Numbered from the stretch's first letter, positions 16,735 to 26,357 are shown. The stretch: DNA of 64,000 nucleotides from Paenibacillus sp. W2I17 (GCF_030815985.1 NZ_JAUSXM010000001.1:5828001-5892000); one strand, 5' to 3'. Translations and numbers: made by a program. The notes: generated by a model not told the origin, from the sequence alone.

Positions 16735-16872
16735 GGCAAACGTTTAAATAAATTCGCGAAGTTAACATTTGTCGTCATAATGGGCAAGACCTCATCAATA
16801 TTTGTAAGTATGTGCATTTTGCATCTCACCCAAGATCGGGCTGATGCAAGTGAAACCGGAAGGGGTATAGAC

Positions 16873-18066
16873 ATGAGCAGTATTCCCAAAATCGTCATCC
16901 TCGGCGCGGGCTATGGCGGGATTCTGACAGCCCAGCGGCTGCAGAAGGAATTGAACTATAACGAGGCCGACGTCACATTGGTGAACCGGCATGATTATCA
17001 TTATATTACTACACATCTACATATGCCGGCAGCCGGCACGGATACCATTGAGCATGCAAGAGTCCCTATTTCCAAGCTGATTGATGAGTTCAAGATTGAT
17101 CTGGTCAAGTCTTCCGTGAAGGAGATTCGTCTGCAGGATCGGAAGATTATTCTGGAGGACGGCACGTTATCCTATGATTATCTGATTATTGGACTAGGCG
17201 GTGAGCCTGAGACCTTCGGTATTCCAGGGATGCTCGATCACGCCATGACAATCCGCAGCATTAACTCGGTCAGACTGATTCGAGAACACATCGAATATCA
17301 ATTTGCGATGTACAAAAACGATAACAAACGAAATCGTATTCGGTTTGTCGTAGGTGGAGCGGGTTTCAGTGGTGTTGAATTCGTAGCTGAACTTGCAGAT
17401 CGTATTCCACAGCTGTGCAAGGAGTTCGATGTGAATCCGAAACATGTGCATATCTACAATGTAGAGGCAGCGCCTTCGGCCTTGCCTGGATTTGATCCGG
17501 AACTGGTAGAACATGCGATGAATGTGCTCAAAAAGAAGGGCGTTACTTTCAAAATTGGTGTTCCAATCAAGCAATGTCTCCCGGACGGGGTAATTGTGGG
17601 TGAGGGTGAAAAGCTCGATGCAGCCACAGTCGTATGGACCGGCGGCATTCGCGGTAACTCACTGCTGGAACAGGCAGGTCTTGAAGTGATGCGAGGACGT
17701 GTGAAGGTAGATGATTATCTGCGTGCCCCTGGACATGAGCATGTCTATGTCATTGGTGATAATTCACTTGTGTTCAACGCGGAAGGACGGCCTTATCCGC
17801 CAACAGCCCAGATTGCGATGCAGCAGGGTGTGAACTGCGCCAAGAACGTCGTGGCATCCATTCGCAAGAAACAGCCACAACCTTTTGTATTTACGAGCAA
17901 AGGCACGGTTGCTTCATTGGGTAAAGGGGAAGCCATTGCTGTTGTAGGCGGCAAGAAATACAAAGGCTGGAAAGCGGCTCAGTTGAAGAAGCTGGTTGAT
18001 CTGCGTTATTTGTTCATCATTGGTGGTATTCCGCTAGTCCTGAAGAAAGGGCGGTTTTTTGGATGA
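16873..18066 (+). CDS. ndh: Type II NADH dehydrogenase (NDH-2)
   Basis: 397-residue single-subunit, non-proton-pumping NADH:menaquinone oxidoreductase, peripheral on the membrane. FAD site: KIVILGAGYGGILTAQ at the start. NADH site: RFVVGGAGFSGVEFVAELA. VYVIGDNSLVF and PPTAQIAMQQG mark the second FAD-binding and quinone-site motifs, and a short C-terminal amphipathic region could anchor it. The ATG at 16873 is preceded by GGAAGGGGTATAGAC; a longer in-frame start at 16780 lacks support. It overlaps the next gene by the ATGA tetranucleotide, so the two are translationally coupled. It fits with menaquinone synthesis (mqnE) and SDH in the same window. Confidence 0.93.
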   Translation: MSSIPKIVILGAGYGGILTAQRLQKELNYNEADVTLVNRHDYHYITTHLHMPAAGTDTIEHARVPISKLIDEFKIDLVKSSVKEIRLQDRKIILEDGTLSYDYLIIGLGGEPETFGIPGMLDHAMTIRSINSVRLIREHIEYQFAMYKNDNKRNRIRFVVGGAGFSGVEFVAELADRIPQLCKEFDVNPKHVHIYNVEAAPSALPGFDPELVEHAMNVLKKKGVTFKIGVPIKQCLPDGVIVGEGEKLDAATVVWTGGIRGNSLLEQAGLEVMRGRVKVDDYLRAPGHEHVYVIGDNSLVFNAEGRPYPPTAQIAMQQGVNCAKNVVASIRKKQPQPFVFTSKGTVASLGKGEAIAVVGGKKYKGWKAAQLKKLVDLRYLFIIGGIPLVLKKGRFFG

Positions 18067-18317
18067 GACATTGCAGTGTTCAGGTCCGGGGACAATTAAC
18101 ACGTGAAGAGCTGGATCGATACAACGCCCTGATGCAGGTCGGTGGTTATCTCGAGGAACAGGATCAGTATGATCTGGCCTATATCGTGCAGAAAGAAGTA
18201 GATATTCTCATTATGCCTGCGATTGAGCGGCTTAAAGAGAAGGGTCGTGACCGTGACCGGGCCACAGCCGAGTTCCTCGAATCGCTGAAAGCGGTAGATG
18301 AGGAGGACGAGGATTAA
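18063..18317 (+). CDS. Small acidic hypothetical protein coupled to ndh
   Basis: 84-residue helical protein rich in charged residues (RGQLTREELDRYNALMQVGGYLEEQDQYDLAYIVQKEVD...), ending in EEDED. Its ATG overlaps the ndh stop (ATGA), so it is probably made in step with NDH-2. No motif that I recognise. Position suggests an accessory to NDH-2, but this is inference only. Confidence 0.65.
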   Translation: MRHCSVQVRGQLTREELDRYNALMQVGGYLEEQDQYDLAYIVQKEVDILIMPAIERLKEKGRDRDRATAEFLESLKAVDEEDED

Positions 18318-18400
18318 GGATAACCGAGGTTAATAAATAGAGTGAACAACTGCAAAATGGATCATCATCCGACTTGGTTGTCCACACGTACATGAATGAG

Positions 18401-18450
18401 AAAAAGCACCGCAGACAGTATCCTTTACAGGAGATGTCGCGGTGCTTTAT
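18401..18450. terminator. Bidirectional terminator between the ndh unit and hemQ
   Basis: AAAGCACCGC (18403-18412) pairs with GCGGTGCTTT (18439-18448). The minus side has the better T-run (TTTTTCTC), so it mainly ends hemQ and may also stop the ndh transcript. Confidence 0.75.
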
Positions 18451-18467
18451 TGTGCTTTGCATTATGT

Positions 18468-19214
18468 TTACAGCTTAAGCATGTCTTCCAGTGTTCCTTC
18501 GTTCAACAGACTTCCCACATAGAACGAACCGAATTCGCCATAACGGGCGCTAACTTCATCGAAACGCATCTCATAGACAAGTTTCTTGAACTGAAGTGCG
18601 TCATCCGCAAATAGCGTAACGCCCCATTCCCAATCGTCGAAACCGACAGAGCCGGTAATGATCTGTTTCACTTTACCTGCGTAGCTACGACCAATCATGC
18701 CGTGACTGCGCATCATGGTACGACGCTCGTCCATGGACAGCATGTACCAGTTGTCATTCAGCTCACGTTTTTTGTTCATCGGATAGAAGCAGATGTATTG
18801 TCGTTGTGGCAGAACAGGTTTCAGACGGGCGATAATCTCCGGATTCTGCATCGGGTCTTCGCCTTCTTTGCCAAGATAGTTGCTCAGTTCCACTACACTG
18901 ACATAGGAATACGACTTAGTTGTGTATTGGGCAAACATCGTTTTGTTAAACGCGTTCTCAACAGCCTTCAGATCTTCCAGCGTTTCACGCAGGTGCATCA
19001 TGACGAGGTCTGCTTTTTGACCTACAACCGTATATACAACGGTACTTCCTTTGGATGAATCCTCGACTTCTTTCCATTCTTTCCAGAATTCCTGAAGCTC
19101 GTCCAGTGCTACAGCGCGTTCTTCATCATCTGCTGCTTTCCAGGCGGCCCAGTTAATCGAGCGAAAATCATGCAGGGCATACCAGCCCTCCAGTGTTGAT
19201 GCGGCTTCGTTCAT
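18468..19214 (-). CDS. hemQ: Coproheme decarboxylase HemQ
   Basis: 248-residue chlorite-dismutase-fold protein. HemQ performs the last step of the Gram-positive coproporphyrin-dependent pathway, two oxidative decarboxylations of coproheme to heme b. Visible features are [14 protein letters not shown] at the start, the catalytic tyrosine in [13 protein letters not shown], and the haem-ligand histidine in [28 protein letters not shown] follows. I chose the ATG at 19214 because GCAGGAGGAACACAACCA precedes it; the upstream in-frame start adds 11 residues without a ribosome site. Length matches HemQ rather than true chlorite dismutases. Monocistronic. Confidence 0.94.
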   Translation of the reverse strand: MNEAASTLEGWYALHDFRSINWAAWKAADDEERAVALDELQEFWKEWKEVEDSSKGSTVVYTVVGQKADLVMMHLRETLEDLKAVENAFNKTMFAQYTTKSYSYVSVVELSNYLGKEGEDPMQNPEIIARLKPVLPQRQYICFYPMNKKRELNDNWYMLSMDERRTMMRSHGMIGRSYAGKVKQIITGSVGFDDWEWGVTLFADDALQFKKLVYEMRFDEVSARYGEFGSFYVGSLLNEGTLEDMLKL

Positions 19215-19442
19215 TGGTTGTGTTCCTCCTGCAAGGTATATTTCCAAATCCCTATAAGGGACGGGTGATTGCTTTATCGTTTACATTGTATCCCAACATG
19301 AAGCAGAAGGGCAAATGAACAGAGTATAAATATAGGGAAATTTGTCCAGAAAGTTCGTTGCTTCGCCACATTTTTTGCGGTACACTAACTACTATCCAGA
19401 AGTGAAACCTGAATGTGTGAAAGAAGAGGTGAATGTCGCCCG

Positions 19443-19736
19443 ATGCAATTTATACCTGTGTTGGTATTGATGGTATTATTTTTCGTTATGATGTTTGGTA
19501 TCGGTTTCATTCTGAACATGCTGATGAAGACAACCTGGTTTCCTTCCTATCTGTTCATTATTGTAATTCTGCCTATTGTTGTGTACTCTCTATGGGATCA
19601 GTCGTCATCTCTGATGTCACATCTGGGTTCTTTCCAGCTTGTAGACTATATGACGGGCATCGCTGGACTGGCTGGTGCGATAATCAGTGGCTGGACGATC
19701 CAGAAGTTGCGTTTGGGTGGGTACAGAATGTTTTAG
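19443..19736 (+). CDS. YuiB-like small membrane protein
   Basis: About 97-residue protein with three hydrophobic segments: MQFIPVLVLMVLFFVMMFGIGFILNMLMKTTW..., a mid-helix FIIVILPIVVYSLW, and a C-terminal MTGIAGLAGAIISGWTI. The GIGFILNMLMKTTW motif resembles B. subtilis YuiB, whose gene sits beside yumB (NDH-2) and yumC (FNR2). The same three families cluster here within 4.5 kb. AGAGGTGAATGTCGCCCG precedes the ATG chosen; a longer start at 19413 is less likely. Function unknown in the family, and a link to respiratory electron transfer is inference. Confidence 0.65.
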   Translation: MQFIPVLVLMVLFFVMMFGIGFILNMLMKTTWFPSYLFIIVILPIVVYSLWDQSSSLMSHLGSFQLVDYMTGIAGLAGAIISGWTIQKLRLGGYRMF

Positions 19737-19779
19737 ATTGTTGGGAAAGAGGTAACACATGCCCCTGTAATCGCGTGAA

Positions 19780-19830
19780 AGTCTTGTCTTTGTCGTAAAC
19801 GCTTACGAGTACAAAGGGAAGGCTTTTTTG
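19780..19830 (+). terminator. Terminator after the YuiB-like gene
   Basis: AGTCTTGTCTTTGT pairs imperfectly with ACAAAGGGAAGGCT, followed by TTTTTT. The rest of the 385-bp gap (to 20122) holds the AT-rich dnaB upstream region, with a TATGAT hexamer near 20076 as a possible -10. I see no gene in it. Confidence 0.6.
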
Positions 19831-20122
19831 CTATTCATTTATATTATAAGGATTATTGTACACTTGTACTTCATATACATCTGGAGAACATTCTCTTTAG
19901 ATATTCCCTTGTATTCTGCGGCTACAGCTTTTATAGTATTCTAGCGGCTCTCGACATTTTTATTTTAGAAATTTGCTAAATTCGGCGAAAACGTGAATGA
20001 TGTCGACCTAGGACGAAACGGAGCGAGAACAGGCCATCTTTTTACCTGTTTTTGAGCATTTGAGGATCAGACATTTATGATAGAATAGATAAACATACTT
20101 TTGGGGAGAAGGAGATCAGGCT

Positions 20123-21658
20123 ATGCGCATGAAGAATCTGCACCATTATACTGAACATCATCGCTACTGCGTATACAGGGAGTTTGGACTTAGCGCCCTG
20201 GATGACCGTATGCTTACAGGAGCATATCAGCCCATGGTAGGTGCTTTTGCGGTTGGCTTGTATCGGCTGTTGTTTCAGCATCTTCCCGGTGAACAGGTCG
20301 GTTATTCGCCGCTTGAACAGCAACGGAGGCTGTTCATGACACTTGGCTTGGAGCCAAGTGAGAAAGGGCGCAAATATTTGTTAGAGCAGACATCCAAGCT
20401 TGAGGCAGTGGGGCTACTTCAGACTTCACGGCTATATATACCGGAAAATGATGATTACATCTACGAATATGAGCTGCAACCGCCGCTCTCTCCGGCAGAG
20501 TTTTTCCGGACACAGCATTTGACACTGCTGCTTCGTGACAAGATTGGCAAATTCGCCGTACTTTCCTTGCGTTCCGGTTTCTCGGCAGTGGAAAATGGGG
20601 ACGCGCCTTATCCGGCAGCCAATAAAGAGAATATTTCCGTTCCCTTTTACGATATATTTGAATTGAATACCCACGTAATTGATTACGAGTTGGAGCAAGC
20701 ATTGTCGGAAGTATCAACTACGGCCCAACGGACAGGCACGAATGATGCAGCGGAAGAAAATAGTTTGAACTATGCCGACATTATTTTGCGTTTTCCGCGG
20801 GAGTCCGTCAATCGCCGTCATGTAGAACAGCTGCGGTTCGATCATGAACAACTGGGCATTGTAAATTATGTAGTAAACAAGTTTAACCTCAGTGTGCAGG
20901 ATGTATGCCGTCTGCTGGATGAAGATGATATCTTCAGTCCGCAGGGCCAGCTGATTCTGGATGATCTCCAGCATAAGGCGAGCATGCAGTTCAGGCAGAC
21001 GAAGAAGCGTCATGAGCAACAGACCGTACAGGCGGCCAAGGTCGTGGCACTGAGACAGCATATGGAGGAGCCAGAGCGGAAAGAAGACTCCGGTGAACCA
21101 CCTGTTGAACATGAAGTGCAGATGGAATATTACGTCGAAGTGCCTCCACAATTTATGACCAAGTGTGATATTCATCAATACAATATGATGTTGCGCAATG
21201 AGCCATACACACGTCTGTTGCAGACATTTTTCCCGGGCGCAGTACCGGACAATCTCATCGATATATTTGAGAAAATTGATCTGAGCTACAAGTTGCCGGG
21301 AGAAGTCATCAATGTACTGATTCATTATTTGATGGCATTACTTGTATCCGGCGGAGAGCAGCGGATTAACCGTAACTTCGTTGAGGCCATTGCCTCCAAC
21401 ATGTTGCTTAAGCAGGTAAACTCATATGAGAAAGCTGTGCAATATATTCGTGATCAGGCCAAGGTCAAAGGCAAACAGGCTGCTGGTGCAGCTGGAACCC
21501 GTACCCGTACATACGGCAAAGGAACCAAAGCCAAGCCCGAAATTCCGATTGTACAAGACATAAGCACCGATGGGGATGCCGTATCTGAGGAAGAGTTTGA
21601 AGAGATGATGAGATTTGCCCAGCAGATGCAGGCGAGTAAGCAAAAAGGCACTTCTTAA
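20123..21658 (+). CDS. dnaB: Replication initiation / membrane attachment protein DnaB
   Basis: 511-residue Firmicute DnaB, unrelated to the E. coli helicase of that name. With DnaD it remodels oriC and helps DnaI load the replicative helicase. N-terminal winged-helix region, about residues 1-120: LDDRMLTGAYQPMVGAFAVGLYRLL. A DnaD/DnaB-type C-terminal repeat, about residues 360-470: KLPGEVINVLIHYLMALLVSG...NYVEAIASNMLL-like. A low-complexity basic stretch follows (AAGAAGTRTRTYGKGTKAKP), and the C-terminus is acidic. Ribosome site: GAAGGAGATCAGGCT-ATG. In most Bacilli dnaI follows directly. Here dnaB ends in its own strong terminator and dnaI is about 28 kb away. Confidence 0.9.
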   Translation: MRMKNLHHYTEHHRYCVYREFGLSALDDRMLTGAYQPMVGAFAVGLYRLLFQHLPGEQVGYSPLEQQRRLFMTLGLEPSEKGRKYLLEQTSKLEAVGLLQTSRLYIPENDDYIYEYELQPPLSPAEFFRTQHLTLLLRDKIGKFAVLSLRSGFSAVENGDAPYPAANKENISVPFYDIFELNTHVIDYELEQALSEVSTTAQRTGTNDAAEENSLNYADIILRFPRESVNRRHVEQLRFDHEQLGIVNYVVNKFNLSVQDVCRLLDEDDIFSPQGQLILDDLQHKASMQFRQTKKRHEQQTVQAAKVVALRQHMEEPERKEDSGEPPVEHEVQMEYYVEVPPQFMTKCDIHQYNMMLRNEPYTRLLQTFFPGAVPDNLIDIFEKIDLSYKLPGEVINVLIHYLMALLVSGGEQRINRNFVEAIASNMLLKQVNSYEKAVQYIRDQAKVKGKQAAGAAGTRTRTYGKGTKAKPEIPIVQDISTDGDAVSEEEFEEMMRFAQQMQASKQKGTS

Positions 21659-21675
21659 ATATTTATAATAAAGCC

Positions 21676-21715
21676 AAAAAGGCGAGTCCCCCGATTAATG
21701 GAGACTCGCCTTTTT
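21676..21715 (+). terminator. Strong terminator after dnaB
   Basis: Thirteen-base-pair perfect stem AAAAAGGCGAGTC/GACTCGCCTTTTT with a 14-base loop. Confidence 0.92.
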
Positions 21716-21751
21716 GCTATATAAGTTGAACCAAAGAAACGTATTTTACGT

Positions 21752-22588
21752 TCAATCAAATTTTTCATATTTCGTAGGATATTTATCTAATTTAAACCAC
21801 TGCTGAAATTCCTTTTTTGTGATTCTTTTTACAGGCTTAACTTTTTTGCTTCCTGTATCGTATCTGAAAAGAATCCATTGATCTGAAGGATACTCACTAA
21901 TATAATCAATATTTTTTCCGCTCTTATGCCATAAAATTAAACAGGTGCTAATATAGTTGGTTGCCCGAGGGAGATAAAGAAAACGGCCTTTCTTAGTATC
22001 GTATATTGCTAACGTGCTTTTCTCCGTATTTCCATAAGAAAATGCAATGATGTCTTCTTGTGGTGACCAATTATATGATGAAATGGTTTCTACATTTTGT
22101 TTACCTGATTTTTCAAGACGTTCGTTTATAATCGTGTACTTTCCTGTTTTAAGGTTCATGAGAATGAGGTTGCTGCCAGCACTTTTTTCTACTTGGATAG
22201 CAATCCATTCATTCGATGGAGATTCAGCAACACTAGTTATATCCAATAATTTAACCTCAAAATCTCCTGTTTGTAGGGTGTGCTTTTCTTTACCATGAGT
22301 AACTACGATGGTGTCAATGATGTTTTGCTCAAAATCGGCAGCAGCATCTAGCTTTAAGGTGTTCGCGGTTATCGTGATGTTGTCACCTTTCCAGACAATT
22401 TTATTTGAGCCTATCGTTTTTTCAAACTTAGGTATACTCTGGTATGTTGAAGAGTTCACAGAAGTTGATTTAGCAGCAATTGGAGCTACTGACTTATCAA
22501 GAGTATGGAACGAAGCTGATGCAGTTGATAACGTGCTTAAGCTACCTAAAACAATGACGCTTGATAATAAAACATTGGTGTATTTCAT
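21752..22588 (-). CDS. Secreted TolB-like beta-propeller protein, unknown function
   Basis: 278-residue exported protein. Signal peptide about residues 1-26 (ending ASA), then a region with repeated beta-strand patterns such as VAESPSNEWIAIQVEK and SYNWSPQEDIIAFSYGNTEKSTLAIYD. These resemble TolB/WD40-like propeller blades ('W/Y-SP-D-IAF'). About three or four blades are visible, so the propeller is incomplete or divergent. AAGGAGAGATAATA precedes the ATG. The gene is AT-richer than dnaB and begins the accessory block. No enzymatic motif. Confidence 0.6.
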   Translation of the reverse strand: MKYTNVLLSSVIVLGSLSTLSTASASFHTLDKSVAPIAAKSTSVNSSTYQSIPKFEKTIGSNKIVWKGDNITITANTLKLDAAADFEQNIIDTIVVTHGKEKHTLQTGDFEVKLLDITSVAESPSNEWIAIQVEKSAGSNLILMNLKTGKYTIINERLEKSGKQNVETISSYNWSPQEDIIAFSYGNTEKSTLAIYDTKKGRFLYLPRATNYISTCLILWHKSGKNIDYISEYPSDQWILFRYDTGSKKVKPVKRITKKEFQQWFKLDKYPTKYEKFD

Positions 22589-22646
22589 TATTATCTCTCC
22601 TTCAGTTGGGGAGGCGGTTACGTGATGTTATTCCCTCCAGATCGTT

Positions 22647-23029
22647 GTGACAATCCAGAAAAAACTACCTTACTTAAGAGCATTGCTTCTATCTGCATGC
22701 CTAAAATCAGATGACACTGATACTCTTTCCAATAGAGAAGAATCTAGCAAGTCAACGAGACAAGCCCCACCAATCAACAATACACCAACAAACACAGAAA
22801 GACTTATTGAACCACCGGAGAAAGAAGAAATTAAGGACATCACAGCCACCGATTTTAAAGAAGGACTTTCTATTGACTTCGATAAATATAAAGGCAACTT
22901 TTTTGACGAAAAAATTATCTCCAGTTGCCGAGAAAGCAACTGTACAATTAGACAACAAAAGAAGATTTAGATGTATTCATACTAGCCGAAGCGAAGAACT
23001 ATATTAAAGGTATTGTTAGAGGGGAATAG
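22647..23029 (+). pseudogene. Decayed lipoprotein gene with two frameshifts
   Basis: Reading from a GTG at 22647, the N-terminus ends in a lipobox-like LLLSAC, followed by a Ser/Thr/Pro/Glu-rich linker and DFKEGLSIDFDKYKGNFFDE. The frame then fails, but sensible sequence continues in the next frame (KLSPVAEKATVQLDNK). It continues again in the third (DLDVFILAEAKNYIKGIVRGE, stop at 23027). The pieces read as one exported protein broken by two indels. The signal sequence also seems shortened. Original function unknown. Confidence 0.6.
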
Positions 23030-23131
23030 TTGATGGATTAGTAACGGACAGGTTATTTGAAGGAGGAGTTTCAAACCTCTCATAGAAGGTCTTTTAACTA
23101 GAGGTTCCAAAGAAGGAGGTAACGAGTAGAA

Positions 23132-23593
23132 ATGTTAAAAAATGATGAAGAGTTCGAGAGTTTATTATCAAAGAGGAATTCAGGTAAAGTTACATACGGT
23201 ATAGAATTAAAAAATAATATTGAGAAAGGAAGTATATTGGAGGCATTTTTGAAGCGAATGGGCCATAATGCAGATAAGATAGAGGGTAACTGGAGAATAG
23301 TTGACAAAGATTATGCTAAAAAAATTATAGTTTATGTTCTTTCGAAAAACATGACTTATGATATTGATTTGAAGACAAAACCGATGGCAAATGAATTAAG
23401 TGAATATTTTTTAGATCAATTTCAGAAAGAAGCCTCATTCTATACAAACGCAAAGTTTGATTCGAAATCTGGTTACTTTAAGCTCTACTCTTGGACAACG
23501 ATAAATAACTCACAGTGGCATACGTTTGATACGGGAATAGTTGCAATGGACAATATACATATTGGAATTCTATGGGCAGCAGACCCTTTATAA
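23132..23593 (+). CDS. Hypothetical protein in accessory block
   Basis: 153-residue soluble protein, acidic and AT-rich in codon use compared with dnaB. It begins MLKNDEEFESLLSKRNSGKVTYGIELKNNIEKG and ends ...WHTFDTGIVAMDNIHIGILWAADPL. AGAAGGAGGTAACGAGTAGAA is a good ribosome site. No domain recognised. Size, low GC and position beside a second orphan gene and a decayed lipoprotein gene are typical of immunity proteins or other horizontally acquired genes, but nothing in the sequence proves this. Confidence 0.55.
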   Translation: MLKNDEEFESLLSKRNSGKVTYGIELKNNIEKGSILEAFLKRMGHNADKIEGNWRIVDKDYAKKIIVYVLSKNMTYDIDLKTKPMANELSEYFLDQFQKEASFYTNAKFDSKSGYFKLYSWTTINNSQWHTFDTGIVAMDNIHIGILWAADPL

Positions 23594-23745
23594 GTGGATT
23601 TAAGACTGATTAATGATGGGCCATATCTAAATTCATGTTCAACTAACGGGCAGGTTAGTTCCAGTATGTGTTAAAATGAGTTTGTTAGGAGCAGTACCTT
23701 CTTATACAGGAGGTTTTTGAAATTGATTTAAGGGAGCGGAATAAA

Positions 23746-24300
23746 ATGGGGGCAGATTTCACAGCTTTCATAGGCCATAAGTTGAATAGAGATAAAATTG
23801 AAATATTATGTCATGCACTAAATTCTAGATCATTAAAACACGTTGATGAATTTATTAACTTCCTTCTTCCACATAACTCTAAGGATGAGGATAAGCCTTT
23901 TACGGTTCATGAAGGAATTGGTGGCACTTTGGAAATCAGTGGACCTTGCGGGATGGATTTTACATTCTCGGAAAAGGTCTGTTATTTTCATCATTATATA
24001 AGATGGAGAAGCTTTCTCCTAGAGGAGGAGCTTCAGCTTTATTTAAAGAAAGTTACTTTCGATTTAGCCCGTTATTTTTCATCAGAATATGCAATTTATG
24101 TACCGGACAGTGGAGCAAGAGAGTCAGGGGTTCTAGATTTTATTTGGGAAGATGAAAATAAAGATATCCATTATATAATGAATTGGCTTCTTGGACGTTG
24201 CGGAAGACCTAAAGAGAAGATTATTGATATTTTTAAAGAATACGATGATTACTGGGATTCTGAAGGGTATTACGTAGACGATTTTAGTGATTTAAAGTAG
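23746..24300 (+). CDS. Hypothetical protein in accessory block
   Basis: 184-residue soluble protein, MGADFTAFIGHKLNRDKIEILCHALNSRSLKHVDEF and onward, rich in aromatic and acidic residues toward the C-terminus (EYDDYWDSEGYYVDDFSDLK). The opening 'MGADFTAFIGHKL' resembles short stand-alone proteins of Bacilli and Paenibacilli with no known function, some found near polymorphic toxin loci. GGGAGCGGAATAAA precedes the ATG. It is separated from 23132-23593 by 150 bp and may share its transcript. Terminator at 24392. Confidence 0.55.
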   Translation: MGADFTAFIGHKLNRDKIEILCHALNSRSLKHVDEFINFLLPHNSKDEDKPFTVHEGIGGTLEISGPCGMDFTFSEKVCYFHHYIRWRSFLLEEELQLYLKKVTFDLARYFSSEYAIYVPDSGARESGVLDFIWEDENKDIHYIMNWLLGRCGRPKEKIIDIFKEYDDYWDSEGYYVDDFSDLK

Positions 24301-24391
24301 GGTCTCATCCTCAAACGGGAAACATTAGTTCATAAACGAGAAGGCATAAACGTGATAGGCCGCTGTTTTCAACTAGCGGACTGACAATAGG

Positions 24392-24424
24392 GATCGTTGC
24401 AAAAATGCTAACGATCTTTTTTTT
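24392..24424 (+). terminator. Rho-independent terminator
   Basis: GATCGTTGC pairs with GCTAACGATC (one bulge) around AAAAAT, followed by eight T. The rest of the 336-bp gap 24301-24636 is AT-rich with no gene seen. Confidence 0.85.
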
Positions 24425-24636
24425 CATAGCTTTAGAGACGAGAATCATGATGCCTAATTAAGCTAGCAAGTAGGTTAACGGCAAGGATCGTATGTTGGCA
24501 GAACTGTAATATCAGGAGAATTTATGGTTTTAATAGAGGATAATGATTACTTATTATTCCAGATATATGCTACTCTCTTGTTATTCCATAGTTTTCTTAA
24601 CGGAGAAATGGAAATTTAAATGTTGGGGATAATTGC

Positions 24637-26214
24637 TTGCTTCTATCCGAACGATTGCCAATTGCAGCAAGTCTGTACCCTGAGGAACCTGCGTTAATGA
24701 GACATGGGCAAACGATGAGTTATGGGGAGCTTTACGGTCTGGTTGAAAGACTCAGTCATGCCCTGTATGTTGAAGGACTCCGGGCCGGTGATCGCTTTGC
24801 CCTTTTAGGTGATCCAGATCCTCAGCTCGTTGTTGCGTTTTATGCAGCAGTTGGGATTGGCGCTATACCGCTCGTTCCTTCTCCTATGCTAACAGTGCCT
24901 GAACTCGCTGCCATATTTCAGGATGCAGAACCACATATGGTTATTCATGATGACCAACATGCTAAAGCAGCTATTGCCACGGTAAAGCTTCTTGGGTATT
25001 GTCCAAAACTGTTCACGACAGACGAAGAAGGGACGAATAATAGTTCGCTCGCTGCTCTTTTACAGCAGGAACCTGCGTTCTCTCCAAAAGACAATTTCAA
25101 ACGAAGTGTAGACGATACGGCAGTCCTGATTTATACGGGTGGGACAACTGGTCGGCCAAAAGGGGTCATGCATTCGCATCGTGGTATGGCTGCTTGGAAT
25201 CAACTTACGCCTTCTGCAGGCTTCGGTCATGATCTCAAGCGTCGTGTGTTAGTGCTCAACTTATCCCATCTGGTAGGTCAGTTCCAGCTGTGGGCGACCA
25301 TGACTGCCGGAGGCTGTCTTGTATTTCTAGATGAATACCCAGCGGATGTACACCGTATTATGGAAGCTGTTGAACGTGATCAGATTACACAACTCAGCAC
25401 AGTAGGCCAACTGCTTCGTGATCTTACCCGCGAGGTATCCGTAGGAGGTAGAAACTTGAAGAGCCTATCGCTTATTGGCTGCGGAGGGTCCATTATTTCC
25501 CCGGATACACTACAGGAGGTCGTATCGCAATTTCCTGAAGTTATCATTGTGAACAACTACTCACAAGCGGAATGTGGAATGTCCATAAGCCGCCTTTTTC
25601 CTGCTCAACATATGGGCGATCCTCTTCGCCTTCGATCCGTAGGTCGTCCTGCTGACTTGGCTGCCCAAGGTGAGCAGGCCTTCGAAGTTCGGATATTAGA
25701 TACGGACGGAAGTGAGACAGTTACGGGCGAGGCTGGAGAAATCGTTGTTCGAGGTGCACAGACCATGCTTGGGTATTGGCGCCAGTTGGAGGCTACTGCC
25801 GAGACCATGTCCGATGGCTGGATTCGAACTGGGGATGTCGGTTGTCTGGATGTGGAAGGTTACCTTTATGTGTTTGATCGCTTGAAGGATACGGTTATTG
25901 TGGGCGGTTCCAATGTATTCTGTGCCGAAGTGGAGCATGTTATTGTGAGCCATGAGGCGGTAAGCGAGGCGGCCGTAATCGGACATTCTCTTCCTGACGA
26001 AGGCGAGGAACTCGTCGCTTTCATAGTGTTACGGGATGGTGACAGTTTGGATCTGACGCGGGTGCGGGCGTTTTGTGAGCCACACCTTGCTCCGTACAAA
26101 TGGCCGACTCAACTGCTCATTGTGGATACTTTGCCGAGAACAGCCGTGGATAAAATAGACAAAAAGCAGTTGCGCAAGCATCTATCCTCAATTTCATCCG
26201 AAGGACTATGCTAA
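24637..26214 (+). CDS. AMP-forming acyl-CoA synthetase / ligase (ANL superfamily)
   Basis: 525-residue adenylate-forming enzyme. Motifs in order: phosphate-binding loop IYTGGTTGRPKGVMHSH (about residue 165), a NNYSQAECGM segment (adenine/substrate region, about 305), the hinge DGWIRTGDVGCLDVEGYLYVFDRLKD (about 390-420), and the catalytic lysine in PRTAVDKIDKKQLRKHL near the end. It probably activates a fatty or other carboxylic acid as acyl-AMP and then acyl-CoA. No carrier protein or polyketide gene is linked, so the substrate is open. The start is a TTG with a weak GGGG upstream; no in-frame ATG exists before it. Stands alone between terminators. Confidence 0.85.
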   Translation: MLLSERLPIAASLYPEEPALMRHGQTMSYGELYGLVERLSHALYVEGLRAGDRFALLGDPDPQLVVAFYAAVGIGAIPLVPSPMLTVPELAAIFQDAEPHMVIHDDQHAKAAIATVKLLGYCPKLFTTDEEGTNNSSLAALLQQEPAFSPKDNFKRSVDDTAVLIYTGGTTGRPKGVMHSHRGMAAWNQLTPSAGFGHDLKRRVLVLNLSHLVGQFQLWATMTAGGCLVFLDEYPADVHRIMEAVERDQITQLSTVGQLLRDLTREVSVGGRNLKSLSLIGCGGSIISPDTLQEVVSQFPEVIIVNNYSQAECGMSISRLFPAQHMGDPLRLRSVGRPADLAAQGEQAFEVRILDTDGSETVTGEAGEIVVRGAQTMLGYWRQLEATAETMSDGWIRTGDVGCLDVEGYLYVFDRLKDTVIVGGSNVFCAEVEHVIVSHEAVSEAAVIGHSLPDEGEELVAFIVLRDGDSLDLTRVRAFCEPHLAPYKWPTQLLIVDTLPRTAVDKIDKKQLRKHLSSISSEGLC

Positions 26215-26269
26215 CGGGAATGCTGTTTAATAGCTGTTGGGCAGAATATTTATTGTTAGATCAACAAGA

Positions 26270-26314
26270 ACAGCCCTTCAACTTCCTTTCGGAAGTGAAG
26301 GGCTGTACGTTTTT
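26270..26314. terminator. Terminator between the ligase gene and the convergent GH85 gene
   Basis: ACAGCCCTTCAACTTCC pairs with GGAAGTGAAGGGCTGT, loop TTTC, then ACGTTTTT. It is probably shared by both convergent genes. Confidence 0.9.
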
Positions 26315-26357
26315 ATCTCAATCGGTATGCAGGCGGGCGCGAAAATACCTTGTAGTG

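Noticed and set aside
16587..16778. Short minus-strand frame (63 codons) overlapping the 24-bp repeat
   Set aside because: Weak ribosome site and no recognisable family; retained only as context for the repeat.
24637..26214. Non-ribosomal peptide or polyketide cluster
   Set aside because: The AMP-forming ligase stands alone between terminators with no carrier, condensation or ketosynthase domains nearby.
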